The position numbers and the translations under genes were made by a program. This document shows, one piece after another, positions 15,461 to 23,969 of a DNA stretch of 64,000 bases. The notes under the pieces are model-generated. The model did not search any database, was not told the origin of the DNA, and worked only from the letters and a program-made list of their open reading frames with translations. How positions within the stretch are numbered: position 1 is the stretch's first letter; each line of letters starts with the position of its first letter. Origin of the DNA: Thalassobius vesicularis (lineage in GTDB: Bacteria > Pseudomonadota > Alphaproteobacteria > Rhodobacterales > Rhodobacteraceae); NCBI RefSeq assembly GCF_004799325.1, contig NZ_SSMD01000005.1:62001-126000 (forward strand), in the 5' to 3' direction.

Positions 15461-15630
15461 TGCCCGATGCTGCATTGCAGCTATGCAAAAAATGCATAAG
15501 CATTGTTGACCTATCGTAAACCTGCATTCTGGATGTGTATTGTCGCAGTTTCCGGTTTCGGCGGTGGCGGGCCTTGCCTTGGCGCCAAAAAACAGCACCT
15601 ATTGCGGCGAATTTTTCGCAGGAGATCGCC

Positions 15631-16701
15631 ATGTCAGTCACGCGCCAGCAGGTGGAACAGGTTCTGTCCCGGATCGAAGTGCCCGGAGGAGGGACGCTGA
15701 TAACGCGCGATCTGGTGCGGGCATTGGTGGTCGAGGGGGGCGATGTGCGCTTTGTGATCGAGGCGCCCAGCCCCGAGGCCGCCCGCGCGATGGAGATGGT
15801 GCAGGCCGACGCCGAGGACCAGCTGAAGCGGCTGCCCGGCGTGGGCAAGGTGATGGTTGCGCTGACCGCGCACGGCCCGGCGCCCAAGAAACCCGCCCCC
15901 AGTCTGAAGATCGGCGGACATCCGACTCCGCAGGCGGGGCCGACGAAACCGGCGGGCGTGGACAAGATCATCGTCGTGGGCTCGGGCAAGGGTGGCGTGG
16001 GCAAATCCACGGTTTCGTCCAACCTGGCGGTGGCTTTGGCCAAGGCGGGGCGGCGGGTTGGCCTGCTGGACGCGGACATTTACGGCCCCTCGCAGCAGCG
16101 CATGATGGGGACGACCAAGCGCCCCTCGAGCCCGGACGGCAAGACGATCGAGCCGCTGCACGCACATGGCGTCACCATGATGTCGATCGGCGCGATGATG
16201 GACCCCGACAAGGCGGTGATCTGGCGCGGGCCGATGCTGATGGGGGCGTTGCAGCAGATGCTGGGGCAGGTGGCCTGGGGCGATCTGGACGTGATGATCG
16301 TGGACCTGCCGCCGGGCACGGGCGACATCCAACTGACGCTGTGCCAGAAGACGCTGCTGACCGGGGCCATCGTGGTCTCGACCCCGCAGGACGTGGCGCT
16401 GATCGACGCGCGCAAGGCGCTGGACATGTTCAAGACGCTGAACACGCCGGTGCTGGGCCTGATCGAGAACATGTCGGTGTTCCACTGCCCCAATTGCGGG
16501 CACGAGGCGCATATCTTTGGCCATGGCGGCGTGGCGGACGAGGCCAAGAAGCTGGGCGTGCCGCTGCTGGCCGAGCTGCCGATCGACCTGGAAACCCGCC
16601 TGGCGGGCGATGCGGGTACGCCGATTGCGGCGGGCGACAGCGCGATGGCGCAGGCCTATGCGCAGGTGGCGCAACGTCTGATCCAGGGCGGTATGGCTTG
16701 A
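15631..16701 (+). CDS. mrp: Mrp/NBP35 family iron-sulfur cluster carrier ATPase
   Basis: This 356-residue protein has an N-terminal MIP18-like domain (residues 1 to about 85), a Pro/Lys-rich linker, and a ParA-like ATPase domain with the deviant Walker A GSGKGGVGKS at 117-126, DADIYGPSQQ, and VDLPPGTGD. The bridging-cluster motif CPNC (in FHCPNCGHEAHIFG) is present. Mrp/ApbC proteins hold a labile [4Fe-4S] cluster at the dimer interface and deliver it to apoproteins in the cytosol. The ATG at 15631 follows CAGGAG by 7 bases. It is divergent from the stress-induced DUF1127/sRNA operon. Confidence 0.95.
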   Translation: MSVTRQQVEQVLSRIEVPGGGTLITRDLVRALVVEGGDVRFVIEAPSPEAARAMEMVQADAEDQLKRLPGVGKVMVALTAHGPAPKKPAPSLKIGGHPTPQAGPTKPAGVDKIIVVGSGKGGVGKSTVSSNLAVALAKAGRRVGLLDADIYGPSQQRMMGTTKRPSSPDGKTIEPLHAHGVTMMSIGAMMDPDKAVIWRGPMLMGALQQMLGQVAWGDLDVMIVDLPPGTGDIQLTLCQKTLLTGAIVVSTPQDVALIDARKALDMFKTLNTPVLGLIENMSVFHCPNCGHEAHIFGHGGVADEAKKLGVPLLAELPIDLETRLAGDAGTPIAAGDSAMAQAYAQVAQRLIQGGMA

Positions 16702-16710
16702 TCTGACACC

Positions 16711-16738
16711 GATCGCGGCGGGATTGTCTGCCGCGATC
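16711..16738 (+). terminator. hairpin after mrp, possible terminator without T tract
   Basis: GATCGCGGC (16711-16719) and GCCGCGATC (16730-16738) make a perfect 9-bp stem, 10 bp after the mrp stop. No T run follows, so it may block exonucleases or need Rho rather than act as an intrinsic terminator. Its loop contains the first GGGATT of the phased array that follows. Confidence 0.4.
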
Positions 16739-16796
16739 ACGGGCATTCACGGGAATTCGGCGGGATTGCGCGGGATTTCCGGGAATTCACGGGAAT
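16720..16796 (+). repeat. helically phased GGGAATT array A upstream of mraZ
   Basis: GGG followed by ATT, AATT or CATT occurs at 16720, 16741, 16751, 16762, 16772, 16781 and 16791. Apart from one missing box, the start-to-start spacing is 9-11 bp, one helical turn. The period resembles the E. coli MraZ operator (TGGGA repeats every 10 bp). The array sits right after mrp, about 580 bp before mraZ. Two more boxes (GGGATT 16918, GGGAAA 16928) again differ by 10 bp. Confidence 0.6.
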
Positions 16797-17005
16797 GACT
16801 GCGCCAGTTCCCGCCGAACCGAATCACTTTCCGTTGAAAATTGTAGGAAAACAGGCCCGCGCGACCGGGGTTGCGCCGGTTTTTGCTGCTTTGGGCTACC
16901 AAATCTTGAAATTTTCCGGGATTGCACGGGAAAAATTTTCAGCTCCGCGACATTACTATATCTAGTGGTTGATTTTCATTTATGGGCAAATTATGCCAAA
17001 TAATC

Positions 17006-17025
17006 TGTGGATAACCGGTGGATAA
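17006..17025 (-). promoter_or_regulatory. two adjacent DnaA boxes
   Basis: On the minus strand TTATCCACA (17014-17006) is a perfect DnaA box, and TTATCCACC (17025-17017) is a one-mismatch box one helical turn (11 bp) away in the same orientation. They lie about 350 bp upstream of mraZ, between the two GGGA arrays. DnaA could regulate the dcw transcript here; two boxes alone are too few for an origin. Confidence 0.5.
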
Positions 17026-17057
17026 CTCTCTGTTTCGGGGTGTTGTACTGGCCTTGT

Positions 17058-17113
17058 CCCGGAAAAATCCCGCCAATTCCTGTTGATTTCCATGAATTCC
17101 CATGGCATCCCTT
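17058..17113 (-). repeat. helically phased GGGA array B, candidate MraZ operator
   Basis: Read on the minus strand, six boxes (GGGAT, GGGAA, GGAAA, GGAAT, GGGAT, GGGAC) follow one another at 10-bp steps between 17111 and 17058. It is the mirror orientation of array A. It lies just upstream of the expected start of the UpsM/mraZ leader transcript, the place where an autorepressor such as MraZ would bind. In E. coli MraZ binds TGGGN repeats of 10-bp period. Binding here is inference. Confidence 0.5.
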
Positions 17114-17117
17114 GTGT

Positions 17118-17323
17118 ATCGAAAAAAGACGGAACGGGGACACAGAGCCCCGGTCAAAAATAAAAAAAGCAGGTTTCATACAGGCTCCGCTTTCTTCGAA
17201 CCAAGAGATCCGGCGCGCGAGCGAGCAGACATCCCCCCAGGTGGCGCGTGCAGCTGGACACACCCCGCAAAGCGGGACGAGGGCGGCGGATTGGGCAGTG
17301 GCAGCAGCTCAATCCGCCGTTTT
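17118..17323 (+). ncRNA. UpsM-like sRNA from the mraZ 5' leader (5' end estimated)
   Basis: In Rhodobacter sphaeroides the dcw mRNA has an unusually long leader that is prematurely terminated to give the roughly 206-nt sRNA UpsM. Here a terminator-like hairpin lies 50 bp before mraZ in the same place, and no gene occupies the 670 bp between mrp and mraZ. The 3' end is set by the hairpin at 17284-17323; the 5' end is only set by the known size of UpsM and I could not find a convincing -10/-35 pair. Identity rests on position, not on recognised sequence. Confidence 0.5.
17284..17323 (+). terminator. terminator/attenuator in the mraZ leader
   Basis: CGGCGGATTG (17284-17293) and CAATCCGCCG (17310-17319) form a perfect 10-bp stem with a 16-base loop, followed by TTTT. 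It stands 49 bp before the mraZ start codon. Partial termination here would yield a short leader RNA and limit expression of the whole dcw cluster. Confidence 0.7.
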
Positions 17324-17372
17324 CCGTAATACGGCCCGGAAACGGGTCAGGGACAGGTAAAGGAGCGCCGCG

Positions 17373-17876
17373 TTGGCCGGCATGTTCATAGGCGAACACA
17401 CCTTCAAGGTGGACGGAAAGGGACGCGTGTCGATCCCTGCCGATTTTCGCAATGAGCTGACCGAGGGTGACCCCCAAGCCGCCGCAACTGGCCGTCCCCG
17501 CATGGTGATCGTCTACGGTCACGAATCCCAGAAACAACTGATCGTCCACACCTTCGAGGGCTTCCGCGCCCTGGCCGAGGAAATCCGCGGGCTTCCGCGT
17601 GGATCCAAGCGCCGGATCATCATGGAGCGCATGATCCTGAACCTGGCCAAGCCGATCGAGCTGGACAATGACGGCCGCTTTGTGCTGCCGCAGATGATGC
17701 GCGACAAGATCGGGCTGGACGGCACGGCGTATTTCGCCGGGATGGGCGAGACCTTTGAGATCTGGAAGCCCGAAACGCACGAGGCCGAGCAGGCCAGCTT
17801 TGCCGAGGATTGGCTGGCCGAGATGGGGCCGAACGCCAACCCTCTGTCGCTGTTGGATGAAGCGGGGGATCTGTGA
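17373..17876 (+). CDS. mraZ: MraZ, transcriptional regulator of the dcw cluster
   Basis: This 167-residue protein has two MraZ/AbrB-like DNA-binding repeats: [20 protein letters not shown] near the N-terminus and [20 protein letters not shown] at about residues 90-110. MraZ forms rings and represses its own operon by binding GGGA-type repeats. The start is probably the TTG at 17373, because AAGGAG (17360-17365) is 7 bases away; the first ATG at 17382 is 16 bases away, which is too far. It is the first gene of the dcw cluster and its stop overlaps the rsmH start (TGATG). Confidence 0.95.
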   Translation: MAGMFIGEHTFKVDGKGRVSIPADFRNELTEGDPQAAATGRPRMVIVYGHESQKQLIVHTFEGFRALAEEIRGLPRGSKRRIIMERMILNLAKPIELDNDGRFVLPQMMRDKIGLDGTAYFAGMGETFEIWKPETHEAEQASFAEDWLAEMGPNANPLSLLDEAGDL

Positions 17877-18853
17877 TGTCCTCGGCTGATCGCCCCCACA
17901 TTCCCGTTCTTCTGCGGCCGCTTCTGAAAGCGGTCGCGCCTGTCTCTGGGGTCTGGCTGGACGGCACGTTCGGCGCAGGCGGATATACGCGTGGATTGCT
18001 TGCCGCCGGGGCCGACAAGGTGATCGGCGTGGACCGTGACCCGCTGGCGTTCCAGATGGCCGCCCCTTGGGCAAGCGAGTATGGCGACCGGCTGGAGCTG
18101 GTGCAGGGCGTGTTTTCGAAGCTGGACGAATATGCCAGCGATCTGGACGGGGTGGTGCTGGACCTGGGCGTCAGCTCGATGCAGCTGGACCTGGCCGAGC
18201 GGGGGTTTTCCTTCATGAAGGACGGCCCGCTGGATATGCGGATGAGCCAATCCGGCCCCTCGGCGGCGGATATCGTGAACACGGCCTCGGAATCCGATCT
18301 GGCCGACATCCTGTTCAACTACGGCGAGGAACGCGCCAGCCGCAAGATCGCGCGGGCCATCGTGAAAGACCGCGAGGCGGTGCCCTTCACCACGACGCTG
18401 CAACTTGCCGGGCTGATCGAACGGATCATGCCGCGCGTCAAGCCGGGGCAATCGCACGCGGCGACGCGCAGTTTCCAGGCGCTGCGGATCGCGGTGAATG
18501 ACGAATACGGCGAGCTGGTCGGTGGGCTGGAAGCCGCCGAACGCGCGCTGAAGCCGGGCGGAAAGCTGGCGGTGGTGACCTTCCACTCGATCGAGGATCG
18601 GATGGTCAAGCGGTTCTTCCAAAGCCGTGCGGGTAAGTCGGGGGGCAACCGCTATGCCCCCGAAGCCCATGAAACGCCTGCACAATTCGAGCTGGTCACC
18701 CGCAAGGCCGTCGGCCCGGACGATCAGGAACTGGACGAAAACCCGCGCGCCCGCAGTGCCAAGCTGCGCGTGGCGGTGCGGACGGATGCGGCGCCGGGCG
18801 AAACCGACCGCAAGCAACTGGGTATGCCGATGCTGAGCAAGGGGAAGAAGTGA
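17876..18853 (+). CDS. rsmH: 16S rRNA (cytosine-1402-N4)-methyltransferase RsmH
   Basis: This 325-residue protein has the SAM-binding start [40 protein letters not shown] with AERGFSF, and the C-terminal [16 protein letters not shown] characteristic of RsmH (MraW). It methylates N4 of C1402 in 16S rRNA in the decoding centre. The ATG at 17876 shares its A with the mraZ stop codon; a GTG one codon earlier is possible. Its stop overlaps the ftsL start in the same way. Confidence 0.97.
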   Translation: MSSADRPHIPVLLRPLLKAVAPVSGVWLDGTFGAGGYTRGLLAAGADKVIGVDRDPLAFQMAAPWASEYGDRLELVQGVFSKLDEYASDLDGVVLDLGVSSMQLDLAERGFSFMKDGPLDMRMSQSGPSAADIVNTASESDLADILFNYGEERASRKIARAIVKDREAVPFTTTLQLAGLIERIMPRVKPGQSHAATRSFQALRIAVNDEYGELVGGLEAAERALKPGGKLAVVTFHSIEDRMVKRFFQSRAGKSGGNRYAPEAHETPAQFELVTRKAVGPDDQELDENPRARSAKLRVAVRTDAAPGETDRKQLGMPMLSKGKK

Positions 18854-19215
18854 TGCGCAGCCTGCTTTATGTCCTGACAGCAATGGCCGTGATCGGCCTG
18901 GCCTTTTGGGCGTATCGCGAGAATTACCAGACACAGGCAGCGCTGGACCGGGTCGAGCGTCAGCACGGCCAGATCGCCGATGCGCGCGCCCGTCTGGGGA
19001 TGCTGCGGGCCGAATGGGCCTATCTGAACCGCCCCGAACGCCTGCGCGAACTGGCGGCGATCAACTTTGACCGGCTGGAGCTGATGCCCTTTGCGCCCGA
19101 GCAATTCGGCCGGGTCGATCAGGTGTCCTACCCGCTGCCGCCGGATCTGGAGCCGATTGTTGAACCGATCGAGGTGTCCTCGGCCAATGGGATGACCGAG
19201 GAGAGCAAGCCGTGA
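18853..19215 (+). CDS. ftsL: cell division protein FtsL
   Basis: This 120-residue bitopic membrane protein has one transmembrane helix at the very N-terminus (LLYVLTAMAVIGLAFWAY) and then a periplasmic coiled coil (YQTQAALDRVERQHGQIADA), ending in the conserved LNRPERLRELAAINFDRLEL. FtsL forms the FtsQLB complex that recruits and activates FtsW and FtsI at the septum. It overlaps both neighbours by a few bases (rsmH stop/ATG, ftsI GTGA), which implies coupled translation. Confidence 0.9.
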   Translation: MRSLLYVLTAMAVIGLAFWAYRENYQTQAALDRVERQHGQIADARARLGMLRAEWAYLNRPERLRELAAINFDRLELMPFAPEQFGRVDQVSYPLPPDLEPIVEPIEVSSANGMTEESKP

Positions 19216-20996
19216 TCCGTACGCCGCTGCGTCCTCTGGCCCGTATTCTGGACGCCCGCACCAAGGGCGAAAACCCCGATGCGATCGAGCGTGAAAACAT
19301 CCGTCTGCGGCACGAGGAAATGCGCGACCGCTCGCGTCTGCGGGCCGAAAGCCGCCTGCTGGTGCTGGCGCTGGCCTTTGTCGGTGCGTACGGCGTGATC
19401 GGGGTGCAGATGGGGACGCTGGCCGCCAGCGACCCGGTCGAGCCGCGCGCCTCGGTGACCGAGGCGACGATCCGCGCGCAACGGGCCGATATCGTGGACC
19501 GTCAGGGCCGCATTCTGGCAACGAATATCGAGACTTACTCGCTGTATGCCACACCGCAGAACATGGTCGATCCGGCCTATGCGGCGGCCCAGCTGGCCTC
19601 GATCTTTCCCGAGTTGAACGAGGAACGCCTGCTGCGCGATTTCAGCGGCAAGCGCAAATTCATCTGGCTGCGGCGCAAGCTGAGCCCCGAGCAAAAGCAG
19701 CTGGTGCATGACATCGGCGAACCCGGTCTGCAATTCGGCCCGCGCGAGATGCGGCTGTATCCGAACGGCAGTCTGGCCGCGCATGTGCTGGGCGGTGCCA
19801 GTTTTGGCGCCGAGGATGTGAACGCCGCCGAAGTGATCGGCGTCGCCGGGATCGAGCGTATGTTCGATGAACGCCTGCGTGATCCGGCCCGTGCCGACAA
19901 GCCGTTGCAGCTGTCGCTGGATCTGGCGGTGCAGGACGCGACCGAGCAGGTGCTGGCCGGCGGCATGCGCCTGATGAACGCCAAGGGCGCCGCCGCGGTG
20001 CTGATGGACGTGAAAACCGGCGAGGTGATCAGCTTGGTCTCCTTGCCCGATTTCGATCCGAACGACCGGCCGCGCCCGGCGGTCGAGGGCTCGCCCTCGG
20101 ACAGCCCGCTGTTCAACCGCGCGGTGCAGGGCGTGTACGAGCTGGGCTCGACCTTCAAGATTTTCGCCGCCGCGCAGGGGATGGAACTGGGCCTGGTCAA
20201 TCCCCAAACCGAGATCGAGACCAAGGGCCCGATGAAATGGGGCCGCTTCACCATCCGCGATTTCCACAATTACGGGCCGAAGCTGACGCTGGAAAAGGTG
20301 ATCGTGAAGTCGTCCAACATCGGGACGGCGCGGGTGGCCATGATGATCGGCGCGGAACGCCAGCAGCAATTCCTGAAATCGCTGGGCTTCTTTGAGCAAA
20401 CCCCGCTGGAGATCACCGAAGCCTCGGGTGGCAAGCCGCTGCTGCCGCCGAAATGGTCCGAGCTGTCGACGATGACGATTTCCTACGGTCACGGGCTGTC
20501 GGCGACGCCGTTGCACCTGGCCTCGGCCTATGCGGCGGTGGCGAATGGCGGCTACCGCGTCTACCCGACGATCCTGCGCCAGCCGCTGATCCAGAAGGGC
20601 GAGCGCGTGATGTCCGAAAAGGTCGCCCTTGCTGCGCGCGACATGCTGCGCAAGGTCGTCACCGAAGGCACTGCCAGCTTTGGCGAGGTCGAGGGCTACG
20701 AGGTCGCCGGCAAGACCGGCACCGCCGACAAGCCCAAGGAAAAGGGCGGCGGGTACTATGATGACAAGGTGATCGCCACCTTTGCCTCGATGTTCCCGGT
20801 GTCGGACCCGAAATACGTGCTGGTGGTGACGCTGGACGAACCCGTCGACACGATGGGCGAGGAGCCGCGCCGCACCGCAGGCTGGACCGCCGTGCCGGTC
20901 GCCGCCGAGATGATCCGGCGTGTCGCGCCCCTGCTGGGACTGCGCCCCACGATTGAACCCACCGCTGCGGCTGGTATAACGCTGGCAAAGAACTAA
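19212..20996 (+). CDS. ftsI: septal peptidoglycan transpeptidase FtsI (PBP3)
   Basis: This 594-residue class B penicillin-binding protein has a basic cytoplasmic tail, a transmembrane helix at about residues 47-65, the pedestal domain (RADIVDRQGRILATN) and a transpeptidase domain with Ser313-Thr-Phe-Lys316, SSN at 367-369 and KTGT at 501-504. It cross-links septal peptidoglycan as partner of FtsW. Translation starts at a GTG overlapping the ftsL stop (GTGA). All catalytic residues are present. Confidence 0.97.
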   Translation: MIRTPLRPLARILDARTKGENPDAIERENIRLRHEEMRDRSRLRAESRLLVLALAFVGAYGVIGVQMGTLAASDPVEPRASVTEATIRAQRADIVDRQGRILATNIETYSLYATPQNMVDPAYAAAQLASIFPELNEERLLRDFSGKRKFIWLRRKLSPEQKQLVHDIGEPGLQFGPREMRLYPNGSLAAHVLGGASFGAEDVNAAEVIGVAGIERMFDERLRDPARADKPLQLSLDLAVQDATEQVLAGGMRLMNAKGAAAVLMDVKTGEVISLVSLPDFDPNDRPRPAVEGSPSDSPLFNRAVQGVYELGSTFKIFAAAQGMELGLVNPQTEIETKGPMKWGRFTIRDFHNYGPKLTLEKVIVKSSNIGTARVAMMIGAERQQQFLKSLGFFEQTPLEITEASGGKPLLPPKWSELSTMTISYGHGLSATPLHLASAYAAVANGGYRVYPTILRQPLIQKGERVMSEKVALAARDMLRKVVTEGTASFGEVEGYEVAGKTGTADKPKEKGGGYYDDKVIATFASMFPVSDPKYVLVVTLDEPVDTMGEEPRRTAGWTAVPVAAEMIRRVAPLLGLRPTIEPTAAAGITLAKN

Positions 20997-21010
20997 GCCG
21001 GGGAAGGCGT

Positions 21011-22495
21011 ATGCCGGGGCAGCGAAAATCTCTATCCGAACTGGGGCTGACGGCTCAGGCGGGCCGTGACGCACAGGTCACCGGCCTGAGCGTGGACAGC
21101 CGCGAGGTGCGTCCGGGCCACCTGTTTTTTGCGCTGCCGGGCACCAAGGTGCATGGCGCGACGTTCATCGCCACCGCGCTGGAACGGGGCGCGGCAGCGA
21201 TCCTGACCGATGCCGAGGGCGCGAAACTGGCCGCTGATGCGCTGGCCGCCTCGTCCGCCGCGCTGATCGTGGCCGAAGACCCTCGCCAGACGCTGGCCTA
21301 TGCCGCGGCGCTGTGGTTCGGCGCGCAGCCGCCGATCATGGCGGCGGTGACGGGGACGAACGGCAAGACCTCGGTATCCACCTTCACGCGGATGATCTGG
21401 GCCGAGCTGGGCCATGACGCGGTGAACCTGGGCACGACCGGGGTCGAGGGCGCCTATGTCGCCCCGCTGCACCACACCACGCCCGAGCCGATCACCCTGC
21501 ACCGGCTGCTGTCGGAATGCGCCTTTGCCGGGGTGACCCATGCGGCGATGGAGGCGTCCTCGCACGGGCTGTCTCAGCGTCGGTTGGACGGGGTGCATCT
21601 GCGCGCGGCGGGGTTCACGAATTTCACGCAAGACCACCTGGATTACCACGCCACGTTCGAGGAATACTTCGCCGCCAAGGCGGGCCTCTTTGATCGCGTG
21701 CTGAGCGAGGACGGCGTCGCCGTCATCAACGTCGACGACCCCAAGGGCCCGGACATGGCGCGGATCGCGGGGACGCGCGGGCAGGCTGTGATCTCGGTCG
21801 GGCGGGGGCCGAATGCGCGGCTGCGCCTGCTGGGCCAACGCTTCGAAGCGGCGGGTCAGCAGATCCGGTTCTCGTACGAGGGCGAAACCTACATGCTGCG
21901 CCTGCCGCTGATCGGCGGGTTCCAGGCGGAAAACGTGCTGCTGGCCGCCGGTCTGGTCATCGGCTGCGGCGAGGAACCGGCGCGCGTGTTCGAAACCCTG
22001 CCGCATCTGAGCGGCGTGCGCGGGCGGATGCAGTTGGCCGCGACGCGGGCCAATGGCGGGGCGGTGTTCGTCGATTACGCTCATACCCCCGACGCGGTGG
22101 CGACGGCGCTGAAGGCGATGCGCCCGCATGTGATGGGCCGCCTGATCGCCATCATCGGCGCAGGCGGGGATCGTGATCGCACCAAGCGGCCCTTGATGGG
22201 GCAGGCGGCGGCGGAACATGCCGATCTGGTCATCGTGACCGACGACAACCCGCGCAGCGAGGACCCGGCCAGCATCCGTCAGGCCGTCTTGCTGGGTTGT
22301 CCCGATGCGCTGGAATTTGGCGACCGGGCCGAGGCGATCCTGCGTGGCGTCGATGCCTTGGGGCCGGGCGATGCGTTGCTGATCGCGGGCAAGGGGCACG
22401 AAACCGGCCAGACCATCGGCGACCGGGTGCTGCCTTTTGACGATGTGGAACAGGCCAGCATGGCCGTGATGGCACTGGACGGGGGACTGGCATGA
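21011..22495 (+). CDS. murE: UDP-MurNAc-L-Ala-D-Glu:meso-DAP ligase MurE
   Basis: This 494-residue Mur ligase has the N-terminal VDSREVRPGHLFFAL, the ATP-binding GTNGKT at residues 115-120, and DNPR at 412-415, the motif that marks meso-diaminopimelate (not lysine) as the substrate. It adds the third peptide residue to the cytosolic precursor, so the wall is DAP type as expected of Gram-negatives. The final ATGA overlaps the murF start codon. Confidence 0.97.
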   Translation: MPGQRKSLSELGLTAQAGRDAQVTGLSVDSREVRPGHLFFALPGTKVHGATFIATALERGAAAILTDAEGAKLAADALAASSAALIVAEDPRQTLAYAAALWFGAQPPIMAAVTGTNGKTSVSTFTRMIWAELGHDAVNLGTTGVEGAYVAPLHHTTPEPITLHRLLSECAFAGVTHAAMEASSHGLSQRRLDGVHLRAAGFTNFTQDHLDYHATFEEYFAAKAGLFDRVLSEDGVAVINVDDPKGPDMARIAGTRGQAVISVGRGPNARLRLLGQRFEAAGQQIRFSYEGETYMLRLPLIGGFQAENVLLAAGLVIGCGEEPARVFETLPHLSGVRGRMQLAATRANGGAVFVDYAHTPDAVATALKAMRPHVMGRLIAIIGAGGDRDRTKRPLMGQAAAEHADLVIVTDDNPRSEDPASIRQAVLLGCPDALEFGDRAEAILRGVDALGPGDALLIAGKGHETGQTIGDRVLPFDDVEQASMAVMALDGGLA

Positions 22496-23925
22496 GCCTG
22501 TGGACCGCAGCAGAGGCCGCCCGCGCAACCGGCGGGCAGGCCGTTGGGGATTGGGCGGTCGAGGGGGTCTCGATCGACACGCGCACGATCCAGCCCGGCG
22601 ATTTGTTCGTGGCACTAAAGGCCGCGCGCGACGGGCATGACTTCGTGGCGCAGGCGCTGGCCGCCGGGGCGGGGGCCGCGCTGGTCAGCCGCATCCCCGA
22701 GGGCGTGGCCGCGGATGCGCCGCTGCTGATCGTGCCGGACGTGCTGGCAGGGCTGGAGGATCTGGCCCGCGCCGCCCGCAAGCGCACCAAGGCCAAGGTG
22801 GTGGCGGTGACCGGCTCGGTCGGGAAGACCTCGACCAAGGAGATGCTGCGCACGGTGCTGGGCGGGCAGGGGCGCACCCACGCGGCCGAGGCCAGCTACA
22901 ACAACCATTGGGGCGTGCCGCTGACGCTGGCGCGGATGCCGCAGGACACACAATTCGCGGTGATCGAGATCGGGATGAACCACCCGGGCGAGATCGCGCC
23001 GCTGACCAAGCTGGCGCGCCCGCATGTGGCGATGGTGACGACCGTTGCGGCGGCCCACCTGGAAGCCTTTGAAAACATTGAAGGGATCGCCCGCGAAAAG
23101 GCCAGTATCGTCGAAGGGCTGGAACCCCGCGGCGTGGCCGTTCTGAACGGCGATCTGCCCACCAGCCCGATCCTGATCGACGCGGCCAAGGCACGCGGCG
23201 CGCGGATCATCACCTTTGGCGAGGGGCCGCAGAACCACCACCGTCTGAGCCAGGTGCAACTGGTCGATGATGTCACCGTGGCTCAGGGCCGCGCGTGGCG
23301 GCGTCCGGTGCTGTTCAAGGTGATGGCGGCGGGGCGGCATTTCGCGGTCAACGCGATGGGTGTCATGGCCGTGGCGCAGGCGCTGAAACTGGACACCACG
23401 ATGGCCGCCGCCGATCTGGCGCAATGGCTGCCGCCGGCGGGGCGTGGTTTCCGCGAAAAGGTGCAGCTGGACAAGGTGCTGGACGAACAGGTCATGGATC
23501 TGATCGACGACGCGTTCAACGCCAACCCGACCTCGATGGCCGCGGCGCTGGAGGTGCTGGCCGCCGCGAAACCCACCGACGGGCTGGGCCGCGTGGCCAA
23601 GGGGCGCCGGGTGGCAATCCTGGGGGATATGCTGGAGCTGGGCCCCGACGAGATGGCGCTGCACGAAGGCATCGCCGCGCTGCCGTTCATTCAGGACATC
23701 GACGTGATCCATTGCGTCGGCCCGCGCATGAACCGGATGTGGCACGCGCTGCCCGCCGCCAAGCGCGGCGACTGGACCGAAGAGGCCAAACCCATGGCCG
23801 AGCGCGCGCATCGGCTGATTGACGCCGGGGATGTGGTGCTGGTCAAGGGCTCGAAGGGCAGCAAGGTCTCGCTTGTTGTTGACGCGATCAAGAAACTGGG
23901 CCAAGGGGCACGGCAACCCGAATAA
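22492..23925 (+). CDS. murF: UDP-MurNAc-tripeptide:D-Ala-D-Ala ligase MurF
   Basis: This 477-residue Mur ligase has GVSIDTRTIQPGDLFVALK, the P-loop GSVGKT at residues 108-113, the EIGMNHPGEI segment and NANPTSMAAAL typical of MurF. It attaches the D-Ala-D-Ala dipeptide made by Ddl (encoded at 34.2 kb). It overlaps murE by 4 bases, so the pair is probably translated together. Confidence 0.97.
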   Translation: MSLWTAAEAARATGGQAVGDWAVEGVSIDTRTIQPGDLFVALKAARDGHDFVAQALAAGAGAALVSRIPEGVAADAPLLIVPDVLAGLEDLARAARKRTKAKVVAVTGSVGKTSTKEMLRTVLGGQGRTHAAEASYNNHWGVPLTLARMPQDTQFAVIEIGMNHPGEIAPLTKLARPHVAMVTTVAAAHLEAFENIEGIAREKASIVEGLEPRGVAVLNGDLPTSPILIDAAKARGARIITFGEGPQNHHRLSQVQLVDDVTVAQGRAWRRPVLFKVMAAGRHFAVNAMGVMAVAQALKLDTTMAAADLAQWLPPAGRGFREKVQLDKVLDEQVMDLIDDAFNANPTSMAAALEVLAAAKPTDGLGRVAKGRRVAILGDMLELGPDEMALHEGIAALPFIQDIDVIHCVGPRMNRMWHALPAAKRGDWTEEAKPMAERAHRLIDAGDVVLVKGSKGSKVSLVVDAIKKLGQGARQPE

Positions 23926-23969
23926 CCCTCGACTAACCGGCGATGCGCCGGGCTGGAAGGACCTGAACC

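Noticed and set aside
14758-15499. Plus-strand open frames of 107 and 180 codons across the hairpin cluster
   Set aside because: Their residues are runs of Arg, Gly and Glu produced by the repeated GGAGGAGG, and they run antisense to the sRNAs and the DUF1127 gene.
17006-17025. Chromosomal origin of replication near mraZ
   Set aside because: Only two DnaA boxes are present and none of the usual neighbours of an origin (dnaA, dnaN, hemE, parAB) are in the window.
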